A program made the translations under genes and the position numbers. From Tautonia plasticadhaerens (GTDB lineage: Bacteria > Planctomycetota > Planctomycetia > Isosphaerales > Isosphaeraceae), in assembly GCF_007752535.1 (NCBI RefSeq), contig NZ_CP036426.1, positions 496,001 through 560,000 of the forward strand: a stretch of DNA of 64,000 bases. The letters run 5' to 3'. Shown in pieces: positions 55,225 through 64,000 of this stretch. Positions within the stretch are counted from its first letter, which is position 1, and every line of letters begins with the position of its first letter. The notes beneath the pieces were generated by a model. That model had not been told where the DNA came from and searched no databases. It worked only from the letters and a program-made list of their open reading frames with translations.

Positions 55225-56394
55225 ATGAAAATCCTCGTGCGATCGGTCGCGTTGGTCTGCCTCGGCGGGGCGGCCATCCTCGTTCGCATCGAAGGCGACC
55301 GCCACCGGCATCGTTACGCCTCGCCCCGGGCACTGGCCGGTCGGGAGGCGAGGCTCGTCGCCGCGACCGGGACGGAGACCGATCGCGGCCCGGAGGTCGC
55401 CGAGGCCGGACCGGTGGGATCGACGCCCGGGGTCGGCGGGGTGCCGAGCGGGCCGATCCGCCCGGACCAGCCCGTAGCCGGGACTGAGGCCCCGGGGCGC
55501 TCCTCGGCGGTCCCCGGCCGGGACTCCCCCTCGCACGGGCCCGTGGCCCTCCCGGGCGTCCCGGCCCCGGGTCCTCCCGGCGCCTCGGTACGTGGCCCCT
55601 CGGGCCTCGCCGTCGAGACGAGGGCCGACGACGCGGCCCCGATCGTCCCGGAGGGGGCCATTCCCCTCCCCTTCGAGCCGAGGAATGCGGGGGAGGTGGC
55701 CGTGGTCAACCCGCCCGGCGACCGGCCGGAGTTCTCCTCGATCAACCCCGCCACCCTGATGAGCGACGGCGAACGGGACGCCCTCGGCCGGGCGGTCCAC
55801 GCCCTGGTCCTCGAATCCCTCCTGGTTTTCCGGGGCGGCCCGCTCCAGGACCGCGTCGAGCGGCTCGCCGCGCCGCTCGTGACGTCCACGGAACGAAATG
55901 GACCCGGTATTCGGATCTTCCTGGTCGAGTCCGACGGGGTCTTCGCCTTCGCTCACGTTGGAGGATATCTCTACGTGAGCCGAGGCGTGTTCGCCCTGGC
56001 GGCGAGCGACTCGGAGTTGCAGTTCGTCGTCGGCCACGAGCTGGGGCATCTGGAACTCGGCCACTGCCTGGGAGCGGTCGATCGCAGCAAGGACGGACCG
56101 GGACCGGCCGGACGAGCGTTCTCGGGCCTCGTCGACGCGGGGTCGGTCGCCGAGGAGCGGGAGGCCGACCGCTGGGCGTACGACGCCCTCCTCGGGCTGG
56201 GGCGGTCGAGGCGGGAATGCCTCGGGTTCCTGATGCGGCTGGAGGGCTACGCCCGGTCCCGGGGGATCGGGCTGGACCCCGGTGATCCCGAGGCCAACGG
56301 GTCGCCCGGGCCCCGGGCCTTCGAGGAGGCGTATTGCCCCGCACCGGGGGTCTCCGATCGGGTCCGAAGCCTCCTGCACCGGCCGTCGGGATGA
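55225..56394 (+). CDS. M48-like metalloprotease, membrane or secreted
   Basis: The protein is 389 residues from ATG 55225 (GGGGGA 8 nt upstream); a TTG at 55210 is an alternative. A short N-terminal hydrophobic segment (ILVRSVALVCLGGAAILV) anchors or exports it. About 110 Pro/Gly-rich residues follow. The protease domain holds HELGH at 271-275, with the third zinc ligand Glu in EEREAD (E313). YLYVSRGVFALAASDSELQFVVGHELGHLELGH matches the M48 (HtpX/Oma1/BepA-like) family. Such proteases handle misfolded or outer-membrane proteins. It is alone on its strand and convergent with the FHA-ABC fusion. Confidence 0.88.
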   Translation: MKILVRSVALVCLGGAAILVRIEGDRHRHRYASPRALAGREARLVAATGTETDRGPEVAEAGPVGSTPGVGGVPSGPIRPDQPVAGTEAPGRSSAVPGRDSPSHGPVALPGVPAPGPPGASVRGPSGLAVETRADDAAPIVPEGAIPLPFEPRNAGEVAVVNPPGDRPEFSSINPATLMSDGERDALGRAVHALVLESLLVFRGGPLQDRVERLAAPLVTSTERNGPGIRIFLVESDGVFAFAHVGGYLYVSRGVFALAASDSELQFVVGHELGHLELGHCLGAVDRSKDGPGPAGRAFSGLVDAGSVAEEREADRWAYDALLGLGRSRRECLGFLMRLEGYARSRGIGLDPGDPEANGSPGPRAFEEAYCPAPGVSDRVRSLLHRPSG

Positions 56395-56411
56395 ACCGAT
56401 TCGTCCTCGCC

Positions 56412-59072
56412 TCATGCTCCGTCCCGGGATCGGAGGATGAGGGCGATGAGGCCGCAGAGGGCCACCAGCATCGTCGCCAACGCGAGCGCCGAGGCCCGGG
56501 GGCCCATGCGTTCCGTCCGGCCCGGGAAGGAATGTTCGGCCATGTCCCGGATCTCGGGCGTGGGGCCCGGACGTCGGCCGGGAAGGTCGACGGATGCGGG
56601 AGGCCTCCAGGTCGGTCGGCGCCCGGCTTCGAGCGTCAGCAGGCCCTCATAGGCCCATCGGGCGGGGATCAGGTCGGAGGCCTGCCGGATCGGCGTCGGG
56701 AGGTCGTGCCGGGGACGGAGCGAGCCGCCGAGCAGCAGGAGCGGCAGGAGGATCAGCGGCACCAGGGCGATCGCCACCTCGGTCGTCCGGCTCGCGGCCG
56801 AGATCGCCAGCCCGATCGCCACCCCGACCAGGGCCGAGAGCAGCAAGAGCCCGAACATCGGGAGCAACGGCCCCCGGAGCCCGCTCCCCGCGTGGACGAC
56901 GGCCAGCAGCACCACGCTCTGCACCAGGCCGATCGCCCCGAGGACGGTGAACTTCGAGGCGAGATACGGGCCGAGTCCCAGCCCGGACATCCGCTCTCGA
57001 CGATAGACCGCCCGCTCGCCGACGATCTCCCGGATCGCCCCGGAGCAGCCGAACCAGAGGGCCGAGAGGCCGAGGACGAAGGTCGTCGATCCGACCATCT
57101 TCGAGACCTCCGGCCAGGATTCCCCGGTCGTCTCGGCCGCCGCCCCCCGGCCGAACACCAGGACGATCAGGATGGCGATGACCGGGGCCTGGGTCAGCAA
57201 GGCCAGGGTGTTCCCGCGGTCGGCGGCCTTGATCGCCAGATTCCGGCATACGAGCGTGTACCACTGTGAGGCCGCGTGCCGGAGGCGATCGGCTGCCGTC
57301 GGGGGCACCCCCGGGGGCTCGGGCGGTCTCCCGGACGGGGATGAGGCGAATTCGACCGGGGGGACGGATCGGGCGAATCGGTCGGCCCAGGCGTCGGCCG
57401 GCTGCCGGGGCAGGGCGCGGAGGATCTCGTCCGACGAAGGGGGGACGCCGGGCTTCGCGTCCGGCTCGAAGAATTCGAGGGCCCCGGGGTAGGCTGGGCC
57501 GTAGTAGGCCAGCCGCCCGGGGCGGCCGGATCCGGCGTCCCGGGCGATCACGGCGAGGTCGTCCAGCAGTCGGAAGGCGTCGAGCCCGGGCTGGTGGATC
57601 GTCAGGAAGACCGTCCTCCCCTCGTCGGCCAGTCGGCGCAGGAGTCGCATGACCATCAACGCGTCCTCGGATGACAGCCCCGAGGTCGGCTCGTCCAGCA
57701 TCAAGGCGGCCGGGTCGGCGAGCAGCTCGATCGCCAGGTTGACCCGCTTGCGTTGCCCCCCGCTGATCCCCCCTCCCTCGGCAGGGCCGATGGGCACGCG
57801 CTCCGTGTCCGAGAGGCCGAGCCGGCCGAGGACCGACCGGACCCGACGCTCGACCTCCGGCCCGTTCGCCCCGCCCGGCATCCGGAGCCGGCCCGAGAAG
57901 CGGAGGGCCTGGCCCACGGTCAGCTCGCGGTGGACGACATCGTCCTGGGGGACATATCCGATCCCCCGGCGGGCCCCCCCGTCGTGCTCGTGCACGTCGA
58001 CGCCATTGTAGAGGACCGCCCCCCTCGACGGCCGGGTGTCGCCGACCAGAGCCCGGAGCAGGGTCGTCTTGCCCGAGCCGCTGGGGCCCATCAGGCCGAC
58101 GAGCGCGGAGGGGCCGAGCCGCATCGAGACCCCGTCGATCACGGTCGAGCGGCCGAGGTCGACGCCTACGCCTCGGGCCTCCACGACGACCCGGCCGGGC
58201 GACGATCGCCGGGCCGGGTCGTGCTCGATCGACGCGGCGAACTCGCAGCTCCCCAGGCCGATCACGTCGCCGGTCCGGACCGTCACCGGCCTCCGGCCGA
58301 GCCGCCGACCGTTGAGGAAGGTGCCGTTCGAGGAGCCGAGATCCTCCAGGTAGGCCGAGCCCCCCGACCGCCAGATCCGGGCGTGGTGCTCGGAGATCGT
58401 CGGCTCGTCGAGCACCCGGTCGCAGTCCGATCCCCGGCCGAGCACCATCGCGGGCGCCGACAGGGTGAGCCGGGGGCGGTCTGCCCCGCCCGGCTCCCCG
58501 ATCGGCGGCGGCCCCGAGCTTAGCAGTCGGGCGGCGGGGACGGCGAGGGACCCGAAGTAGACCACGTCGGATGCGGAGAGCGGCGCCCGGTCGATCCGGC
58601 GGCCCGGGGCATTGAGCGAGGTGCCGTTGGAGGAGCCGAGATCCTCGATCACGGCCCCTCGGCCGCCGAGGAGGATCCGGGCGTGCCGGCCGGAGACGAC
58701 CGCCTCGTCGAGGACGACGTCGTTGTCCGGGTCCCTCCCGATCCGGATGACGGACCGGGCGTCGTCCTCCCTCTCGTCGACCGGCCAGGGCATGGGGACC
58801 CCCAGCCCGAGCGTGATCGCGTCGGGCATTGAGACGGGGGTGAGGCGATTGATGAGCCGGCCGTTGACGAACGTCCCGTTGGTCGAGCCCAGGTCCTCGA
58901 CCCGGTAGCCGCCGCCGATCCGTTCGAGGCGGCAGTGCCGGCCGGAGACGGTCGGGCGGTCGACCACGAGGTCGCAACCGGGGTCGGCGCCGATGATCCA
59001 GGAGCGGTCGGGGGCCACCGTCTCGCCCGCCTTTCTCAGGGGATCCGCACGAGGAAGCGCTGCTCGCCGCAC
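56412..59072 (-). CDS. Triple FHA domain - ABC ATPase - ABC-2 permease fusion
   Basis: The protein is 886 residues from 59072; a GTG at 59018 would clear the overlap with the upstream gene but cut the first FHA strand. Three FHA domains come first (PTVSGRHCRLERI...DLGSTNGTFVNG; AVVSGRHARI...DLGSSNGTSLN; PTISEHHARIW...DLGSSNGTFLNG). An ATPase of ABCG type follows with Walker A (GPSGSGKTT), signature ISGGQRKRVNLAIEL and Walker B (ALMLDEPTSGL). The C-terminus has about six membrane segments. FHA domains bind phosphothreonine, so a Ser/Thr kinase, encoded divergently next door, probably controls this exporter. It overlaps the double-FHA gene by 37 nt. Confidence 0.93.
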   Translation of the reverse strand: MRRAALPRADPLRKAGETVAPDRSWIIGADPGCDLVVDRPTVSGRHCRLERIGGGYRVEDLGSTNGTFVNGRLINRLTPVSMPDAITLGLGVPMPWPVDEREDDARSVIRIGRDPDNDVVLDEAVVSGRHARILLGGRGAVIEDLGSSNGTSLNAPGRRIDRAPLSASDVVYFGSLAVPAARLLSSGPPPIGEPGGADRPRLTLSAPAMVLGRGSDCDRVLDEPTISEHHARIWRSGGSAYLEDLGSSNGTFLNGRRLGRRPVTVRTGDVIGLGSCEFAASIEHDPARRSSPGRVVVEARGVGVDLGRSTVIDGVSMRLGPSALVGLMGPSGSGKTTLLRALVGDTRPSRGAVLYNGVDVHEHDGGARRGIGYVPQDDVVHRELTVGQALRFSGRLRMPGGANGPEVERRVRSVLGRLGLSDTERVPIGPAEGGGISGGQRKRVNLAIELLADPAALMLDEPTSGLSSEDALMVMRLLRRLADEGRTVFLTIHQPGLDAFRLLDDLAVIARDAGSGRPGRLAYYGPAYPGALEFFEPDAKPGVPPSSDEILRALPRQPADAWADRFARSVPPVEFASSPSGRPPEPPGVPPTAADRLRHAASQWYTLVCRNLAIKAADRGNTLALLTQAPVIAILIVLVFGRGAAAETTGESWPEVSKMVGSTTFVLGLSALWFGCSGAIREIVGERAVYRRERMSGLGLGPYLASKFTVLGAIGLVQSVVLLAVVHAGSGLRGPLLPMFGLLLLSALVGVAIGLAISAASRTTEVAIALVPLILLPLLLLGGSLRPRHDLPTPIRQASDLIPARWAYEGLLTLEAGRRPTWRPPASVDLPGRRPGPTPEIRDMAEHSFPGRTERMGPRASALALATMLVALCGLIALILRSRDGA

Positions 59073-59899
59073 TGGAACTGCCCGCCCCGAATCAGGTCGA
59101 TCTCCCGGATCCGGAGCCAGAGCCCGTTGAGGGACCGCTCATTGTGGATCGTCCAGCGGCCCCGGGCGTCCCGGGCGACCCGGGCGTGTCGGGGGCTGAC
59201 CATCGGGTCGTCGAGCACGACCGAGCAGGCCGAGGGGTCGCGGCCGATCCACGCCTCGTCCCCCGAGATCGGGAGCCGGGGGCCGTCCCCCCCCGGGGTG
59301 AGCACGACCATCGCGGCGACCGAGGCCGGGGGGCGGCCGGGGGCGTCCCATTTCCGGGTCGCGCCGGGCCGGTCGGCCGCGGTCGACGCGGTCGAGGCCC
59401 CGGGGACTGCCGTCGAGAACCGGAGCCGGATCCCGCCGATGAGCAGCTCCTGGTCGTCCCGGAGCTGGGAATGCGAGACGCGGACGAAGGTGCCGTTGGT
59501 GCTCTGCAGGTCCCGGAGGAGCCAGCGATGCGCCCCGTCCTCGAAGGCCCTGGAGAGCTCGACGTGACGGCCGGAGATGCCTGGGTCGTGGGGGATGAGG
59601 AGGTCCCCCTCCGACCGGCCGATCACGAAGGGCGAGGAGCGGATGCGGAGGTCCTGCCCCTCCTGGTCGCCGTCGTCGAGGACCCGGAGCAGGGCGATCG
59701 GCGGCCGGATCGAGGGGCGGAAGGGACGGGTGTCGTCGCCGGGGGGCTCGGGGATCCGGGGCGGGTCGGGCGGCCCCTCGCGCCGGGTGGCGGGGGGCCG
59801 GCCGCCGAGGATCCGGGCGCGGATCTCCTCGACGGACTCCAGGGTGGTCGCGGCCCGACCCTGGCGGGGTCGGTTTCCCAGGGGATCTCCGTGGTTCAT
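59036..59899 (-). CDS. Double FHA domain protein
   Basis: The protein is 287 residues from ATG 59899 (GGGGAG upstream); the longer frame enters the divergent kinase region and is low-complexity. Two FHA domains are visible: SSPFVIGRSEGDLLIPHDPGISGRHVEL...DLQSTNGTFVRV, and DEAWIGRDPSACSVVLDDPMVSPRHARV...NERSLNGLWLRI. Each keeps the GR, SGRH or SPRH and N-G positions that bind phosphothreonine. There is no membrane segment. It is co-transcribed with the FHA-ABC fusion (overlapping ends) and divergent from a Ser/Thr kinase, so it is likely an adaptor in one phospho-signalling unit. Confidence 0.93.
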   Translation of the reverse strand: MNHGDPLGNRPRQGRAATTLESVEEIRARILGGRPPATRREGPPDPPRIPEPPGDDTRPFRPSIRPPIALLRVLDDGDQEGQDLRIRSSPFVIGRSEGDLLIPHDPGISGRHVELSRAFEDGAHRWLLRDLQSTNGTFVRVSHSQLRDDQELLIGGIRLRFSTAVPGASTASTAADRPGATRKWDAPGRPPASVAAMVVLTPGGDGPRLPISGDEAWIGRDPSACSVVLDDPMVSPRHARVARDARGRWTIHNERSLNGLWLRIREIDLIRGGQFQCGEQRFLVRIP

Positions 59900-60059
59900 C
59901 GGGATCGCTCCCCGCCCAATTGCGTTGCCGATTCGATCGGACCGAGGCCATAATACCATCCCCGGGTGCCATGCCGGACGCGTGTCGTTGGACGGATCCG
60001 GGCGATGGTTCGCGGCGGGCCCGGCCCGGGCCGTCGACCGCTTGTGGCGGAGTGTGACG

Positions 60060-62405
60060 ATGCCTGCGGCTCCCGGCGGCCTGGTCGGCCTGACGCTCTC
60101 GGGCGGTCGGTACGAGGTCCTCGGCCTGCTCGGCGAGGGGGGCATGGGCCAGGTCTATCGCGCCCGGGACGCGAACCTCCAGGCCGACGTGGTCATCAAG
60201 GTGCCGCACCGGGCGATGCAGGACGACCCGGAGTTCGTCCGGCGGTTCCGAGACGAGATCCGGGCGCTGGTCGCGCTGGTCCACCCGCACGTCGTCCGGA
60301 TCACCGACGTCGGCTCGCACGGCGACCTCACCTTCGCGGTGATGCAGTACCTCGCCGGCGGGAGCCTCGACGGGCGATGCCGGGGCGGGCCGGACGGCCG
60401 TCGGCTGCCGCAGCCGGCCGGCGGGGTCGCCTCCTGGATGGGGCCGGTCGCCGAGGCGATCGACCACGTCCACGCCCTGGGGTACATCCACCGAGACGTG
60501 AAGCCGGCGAACATCCTGTTCGACGCCCGGGGGTATCCCTACCTCGGCGACTTCGGGGTGATCAAGGCGGCCGAGTCCGTCTCCCCCGGGGGCGGGGCCG
60601 GGCTGACCGGCACCGGCATGGTGCTCGGGACGCCCCATTACATGGCCCCCGAGCTGATCATGGGGGAGCCGATCGACGGCCGGATCGACCAGTATGCCCT
60701 GGGGATCACCGTGTACGAGGCCCTCGCCGGCCGTCGGCCGTTCGAGGCCGAGGCGGCGACCGCCGTCCTCGTCCAGCAGACCACCCATCAGCCGCCTCCC
60801 CTCCACGGCGCCCGCCCGGACCTGCCCGCCTCGACCTGCGAGGCCGTCCACCGGGCGATGGCCAAGGACCCTTCGGATCGATTCCCGACCTGTTCCGAGT
60901 TCGCCCGGGTCGTCCGGGCTTCCCTGGGCCTCGTCCCCCCGGCCGACTCGGTCCGGCCGGCCCCGGCCGGTCGGGGGCCGCTGAAGGTCTCCTGCCCCTC
61001 GTGCGGCCGTCGCCTGGCCGCCCCGTCGGAGGCGATCGGCCGGAAGGTGCGTTGCCCCTCCTGCCGCCACTCCTACGTGCTCGGCGGGGGGGGCGACGGG
61101 CCGGCCGCCCACCCCGGTCCCCCCCGGGGCGACACGATCGAGATCAGCCCCGCCTCGGCCCGGTGGACCCGCCCGGAGGGTATCGCGGGCTCCTCGCCGG
61201 CGGCGGCCCCAACCGCCGGCTTCCCGGTCGGCGACCGGGACGGGGCCGGCGAGATCGACCTGGAGGTCCCCGCCCCCCCCGGGCCCCCGGGCCGTCCGGG
61301 AGGGCGGGCTCGGGTGCTCATCGGGGCGCTCGTCGCCTCGGCCTGCGTCGCCCTCGCCGCCGGGGCCCTCGTCCTGCGACCGGGGCCCGGCCTCGCCGAG
61401 GACGACCCGGGCGGCCGGGCCTCCGTCCTCCCCGGGGTCCCGGACCCGGTCCCGGATCCGAATCCGGTGCCCCCCCTCGCCCTTCTCCCGACCGTGGAGG
61501 CCCGGCCTATCCCGTCGGGCTCCCCGGCGCAGGAGCGGGCCGGGTCGGGACCGGAGCCGGGACCGGCCGGATCGGAACCGGAGCCCCTTCCGGATCCGGA
61601 GCCGTTCCCCCCTCCTCCACCGCCGGAGTTGGCCGAGCCCCCGGCCGGGGAACCGTCCCCGGAGCCCGTCGGGGCCCCGGACCCGGGGACCGAGCCGGGG
61701 CCTCCGCCGGCCCCCGGGGTCGTCCGGGACGTGCCGATCGGACGGCTCCTCGACGTCCCCGAGTCGTTCGACGGCCTCTCGGTCATCCCGAGCGGTTACT
61801 TCCAGATCGGCCCGACGGTCCGCCGCCGCCCCGACGGGGAGTATGCGACCTACCTGGTCGCCCAGCCCGGCGGCGAGATCTGTTCCCGGGGGGGAGGTCC
61901 CGAGGGCGGGCCGGGCCCCGACTTCGTGCTCGACCCCGGGCTGGCCGACGCGCTGGCCCGGGAGCTGGCCGGTTCGGGACGGACCCCCGCCGCGTGCATC
62001 CCCAGGTTCGAGGTCCGGGAGGCGGGACGGGGCCGGTGGGTGGCCTCGATCGTCCAGCTCACGGTCGCGAGTTTCGGCAGCTTCGAATCCCTCTATTACT
62101 TCGGCGACCTGAATAACACCAATTCGATCGCGCTGAGGGACTCGGTCGACGTGGTCCTGCTCGATCGTTCCCGACGCCTCCAGGGGTCCTCCCCCGCCTC
62201 GGAGTGGGAGGGGAGGATCGGCGAGGTCGCCTCGGGCCGGGCCAAGACCCGGATGCGGCAGCGGCTCCGCGACTACTGGGCCCAACTCAAGAAGATGCAG
62301 CTCGGCGCCGGGGCCCAGCAGGCCCTCCAGCATGGGCTCATCCAGGGGCAGAGGAACCAGCAGGGATACGACAACCTGATCCAGCAGATGTTTGGCGGCC
62401 GTTGA
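60060..62405 (+). CDS. Membrane-anchored Ser/Thr kinase with zinc ribbon and unknown extracytoplasmic domain
   Basis: The protein is 781 residues from ATG 60060 (GGCGGAG upstream). The kinase domain (about 15-290) has GEGGMGQVYRA, K47, HRDVKPANI (D146), DFG (164-166) and MAPEL, all intact. A zinc ribbon follows with C312, C315, C332 and C335 (SCPSCGRRLAAPSEAIGRKVRCPSC). One membrane helix (about 420-441) is followed by a proline-rich stalk (445-560) and a C-terminal domain (about 570-690, beginning VPIGRLLDVPESFDGLSVIPSGYFQIG) unlike any sensor that I know. It is divergent from the FHA genes over 160 nt, which suggests joint control. Confidence 0.94.
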   Translation: MPAAPGGLVGLTLSGGRYEVLGLLGEGGMGQVYRARDANLQADVVIKVPHRAMQDDPEFVRRFRDEIRALVALVHPHVVRITDVGSHGDLTFAVMQYLAGGSLDGRCRGGPDGRRLPQPAGGVASWMGPVAEAIDHVHALGYIHRDVKPANILFDARGYPYLGDFGVIKAAESVSPGGGAGLTGTGMVLGTPHYMAPELIMGEPIDGRIDQYALGITVYEALAGRRPFEAEAATAVLVQQTTHQPPPLHGARPDLPASTCEAVHRAMAKDPSDRFPTCSEFARVVRASLGLVPPADSVRPAPAGRGPLKVSCPSCGRRLAAPSEAIGRKVRCPSCRHSYVLGGGGDGPAAHPGPPRGDTIEISPASARWTRPEGIAGSSPAAAPTAGFPVGDRDGAGEIDLEVPAPPGPPGRPGGRARVLIGALVASACVALAAGALVLRPGPGLAEDDPGGRASVLPGVPDPVPDPNPVPPLALLPTVEARPIPSGSPAQERAGSGPEPGPAGSEPEPLPDPEPFPPPPPPELAEPPAGEPSPEPVGAPDPGTEPGPPPAPGVVRDVPIGRLLDVPESFDGLSVIPSGYFQIGPTVRRRPDGEYATYLVAQPGGEICSRGGGPEGGPGPDFVLDPGLADALARELAGSGRTPAACIPRFEVREAGRGRWVASIVQLTVASFGSFESLYYFGDLNNTNSIALRDSVDVVLLDRSRRLQGSSPASEWEGRIGEVASGRAKTRMRQRLRDYWAQLKKMQLGAGAQQALQHGLIQGQRNQQGYDNLIQQMFGGR

Positions 62406-63336
62406 GCCCTCCGGCCACCTCTCCGCCGTGTCCGGGGTCGGTGCGCCTCCCGGTGCGCCGGGTTGGATTGGTCGATCTGCTTTTCAATTCAGGGGTTGCG
62501 TCGGAGTTGGTGGTGTCGAAATGGGTTCGTTCCGCGCGACGCGCCGCCGGGGGTGATCGGCCCGACCCGGCAGGAGGTCGGGTTCGTTTCTGCGCCGGGC
62601 TTGGGTTCGTTTCTGCGCATGTGCCCGTGGCCGGGAGAGGGTCCGGGACGGGCTCGGTGCGCCTCGGTGCGCCTCGGTTGATTCGCCTCAATTCGTTGAT
62701 TCGCCATGGGTTCGGTGAATGGGATTGGCTTCGCTCCGCGCGGCGTTGCGGAGGCAGATGGGTTCGTTTCGCGTGAACTTCGCCGGGACGAGTTGGGTTC
62801 GTTTTGCGGGAGGTTGGCGTGGCTCCGTTCGGGGAAGGTGGAGGCAGAACGAAGCGAGCGGCGGGAAGTCGATCGGGATCGGGAGGGCGGGCCGACCGGA
62901 GGAGATCGGGGTCATCCATCGACGGGTTCGGGTTGCCAAGGAGCATGCCGGGGCGACGCGGGAGGCCCGGCTCCGGGGCCTGGTCGGGGCGACGATCGGC
63001 GGTCGGGTGGGTGAGGAGGGCCCACCCCTTGTCCTAATATCATCGAGAATTCGCCCTCCGGTAGTCACTCGGACGGTCGATCGAGGGAGATTTCCCGGAG
63101 GAGCACGACCCACGCAATCGGTCGGGAGGTGGCTCCCGGGCCTCGGGTTGGCCGCGGGTTGGCCGTCGGATCTGTCGTGCAGGGAGGCCGGTCCGGCGCA
63201 AGACCCCATCGCCGGCGACAGGCGGGGGGACTCGGGCCGGGGTCGGCGATCGCTCGGGCGGTTGCCCGGCCGACCGGCGAGGGGGTATGATTCGCAAGTG
63301 TCAAACAATTCCGGGATCCCCGGACGGAGGCCCGAG
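62406..63336. other. Gene-free stretch of about 930 bp with short repeats
   Basis: It lies between the kinase gene and the last DUF1501 gene, both on the plus strand. The ORFs here give biased KRT/ETNP/NEP-like translations caused by the repeats and have no start context. The right end (about 63040-63336) is presumably the promoter region of the DUF1501 gene. Confidence 0.55.
62523..62810. repeat. Interspersed GGGTTCGTT repeat array
   Basis: GGGTTCGTT occurs at 62523, 62580, 62603, 62760 and 62795, with a shortened form at 62708. The copies at 62580 and 62603 share the exact 16-mer GGGTTCGTTTCTGCGC at 23-nt spacing. Between them is a tandem 10-mer CTCGGTGCGC (62653 and 62663). On the minus strand this reads as repeated KRT/NP-type codons, a pattern I associate with dispersed intergenic repeats in planctomycete genomes. 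It is not a CRISPR: the units are too short and the spacing too irregular. Confidence 0.6.
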
Positions 63337-64000
63337 ATGCCCGCACCGCCCTGCCCCGGCCCGATCCGGCGACGCGAATTCCTGAGGCTCGGCACGCTGG
63401 CCCTGGGGGGGCTGGGCCTGTCCGACCTGCTCGCCGCCCGGGCGGGATCGGGGGGGGGCGACCCGGACACTTCGGTCATCCTCTTCTGGATGTGGGGAGG
63501 CCCGAGCCAGTTCGAGACGTGGGACCCCAAGCCGGATGCCCCTCTGGAGATCCGGGGGCCGTTCCGGCCGATCCCGACCGACGTGCCGGGGATGGACCTC
63601 TGCGAGCTCTTCCCGAGGCAGGCGAGGCTGGGGGACAGGATCGCGCTGGTGCGGTCGCTGCACCATTCGATGTCGGCCCACAACGACGGCTCGATCGAGC
63701 TGCTCACCGGGAAAACCCCGACCCGGCCCGACCCGACCTCGACCGCCCTCTCGGAGCACCCCGACTTCGGCATGGTGGCCAGCCGGGTGCGTGGGCATCG
63801 GCCCGACGGCATGCCCCGATACGTGGGGATCCCCCGGCAGCCGTTCATGACCCGACCGACGTACCTCGGGGTGTCGCATGGGGCGTTCGGCACGGGGGAC
63901 CCGTCGGCCGAGGACTTCCGCCCCCCTGCCCTGACGCTGGCCGGGGGGCTGGACGGCAGCCGCCTGGAGGACCGAAAGTCCCTGAAGTCGCAGTTCGACC
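63337..64000 (+). CDS. DUF1501 domain protein, 5' part (runs off the window)
   Basis: ATG 63337 has a clear ribosome site (GGAGG). About 221 residues are visible. IRRREFLRLGTLALGGLGLSDLLA is a Tat signal (RRREFL). SVILFWMWGGPSQFETWDPKPDAP and DRIALVRSLHHSMSAHNDGSIELLTGK are DUF1501 landmarks, and the sequence differs from the DUF1501 protein at 37.7 kb in having the WGGPSQFETWDPKPDA form. The stop lies beyond 64000. No DUF1549/1553 gene precedes it here, so its partner, if any, is downstream. Confidence 0.92.
   Translation, partial: MPAPPCPGPIRRREFLRLGTLALGGLGLSDLLAARAGSGGGDPDTSVILFWMWGGPSQFETWDPKPDAPLEIRGPFRPIPTDVPGMDLCELFPRQARLGDRIALVRSLHHSMSAHNDGSIELLTGKTPTRPDPTSTALSEHPDFGMVASRVRGHRPDGMPRYVGIPRQPFMTRPTYLGVSHGAFGTGDPSAEDFRPPALTLAGGLDGSRLEDRKSLKSQFD

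Noticed and set aside
62523-62810. CRISPR array
   Set aside because: The repeat units are 9-16 bp, irregularly spaced and imperfect; no cas genes are in the window.

Overview
The window looks like chromosomal DNA from a planctomycete, most likely of the Isosphaeraceae/Gemmatales type. This is inferred from very GC-rich sequence with strongly GC-biased third codon positions, two PVC-type CxxCH cytochrome proteins, a DUF1549/DUF1553 plus DUF1501 gene pair, DUF1080 and YdjC-like secreted proteins, and several Hanks-type kinases with FHA partners. I saw no rRNA, tRNA, CRISPR array, insertion sequence or prophage. The high GC makes nearly every gene cast long antisense ORFs; these were left out.

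The most important region is 1-3.4 kb on the minus strand. Two adjacent thioredoxin-fold genes each contain one in-frame TGA exactly where the first cysteine of a CxxC motif belongs (W-U-A-G-C and W-U-P-F-C). Just downstream of each TGA is a perfect 6-bp hairpin whose 5-nt loop begins GGTC, as expected of a bacterial SECIS. I read them as two tandem selenoproteins: a peroxiredoxin-like protein, and a TlpA-like protein fused to TPR and DsbD-alpha-like domains. A conventional gene caller would split them into four fragments.

Layout. 0-5.6 kb (-): a Tat-type secreted unknown, the two selenoproteins, and an S46 dipeptidyl-peptidase. 5.7-8.5 kb (-): an OPT transporter overlapping a small membrane protein. 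8.8-15.5 kb: a hybrid histidine kinase, a small membrane protein (-), a TPR-containing Ser/Thr kinase and a secreted unknown. 15.6-19.7 kb (-): accA, a Ser/Thr kinase, glgC and a small conserved protein. 20-24.9 kb (+): a PVC cytochrome, a DUF4365-like pair and a RraA-like protein. 24.9-25.9 kb has no credible gene. 25.9-28.1 kb: an MlrC-like M81 protein (-) divergent from a DinB-like protein (+).

28.2-34.1 kb (+) is a compact five-gene cluster: a secreted beta-propeller glycosidase-like protein, an enolase-superfamily acid-sugar dehydratase-like enzyme, an aspartoacylase-like zinc hydrolase, an MFS transporter and a creatininase-like amidohydrolase. It looks like a catabolic unit for a modified sugar acid. 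34.3-39.1 kb (+) is a DUF1549/1553-DUF1501 pair, followed by a convergent 2091-residue membrane protein (-). 45.7-51.8 kb (+) is a secreted degradative operon: a YdjC-like deacetylase, a DUF1080 protein, a ceramidase-like protein and a second PVC cytochrome. 51.8-55.1 kb (-) holds a D-threonine aldolase-like enzyme, and an FKBP isomerase overlapping a glycine-rich secreted protein.

55.2-62.4 kb holds an M48-like protease, then a signalling locus: a triple-FHA/ABC ATPase/permease fusion and a double-FHA protein (both -), divergent from a Ser/Thr kinase with a zinc ribbon (+). 62.4-63.3 kb is a gene-free stretch with a short degenerate repeat. The window ends inside a second DUF1501 gene.
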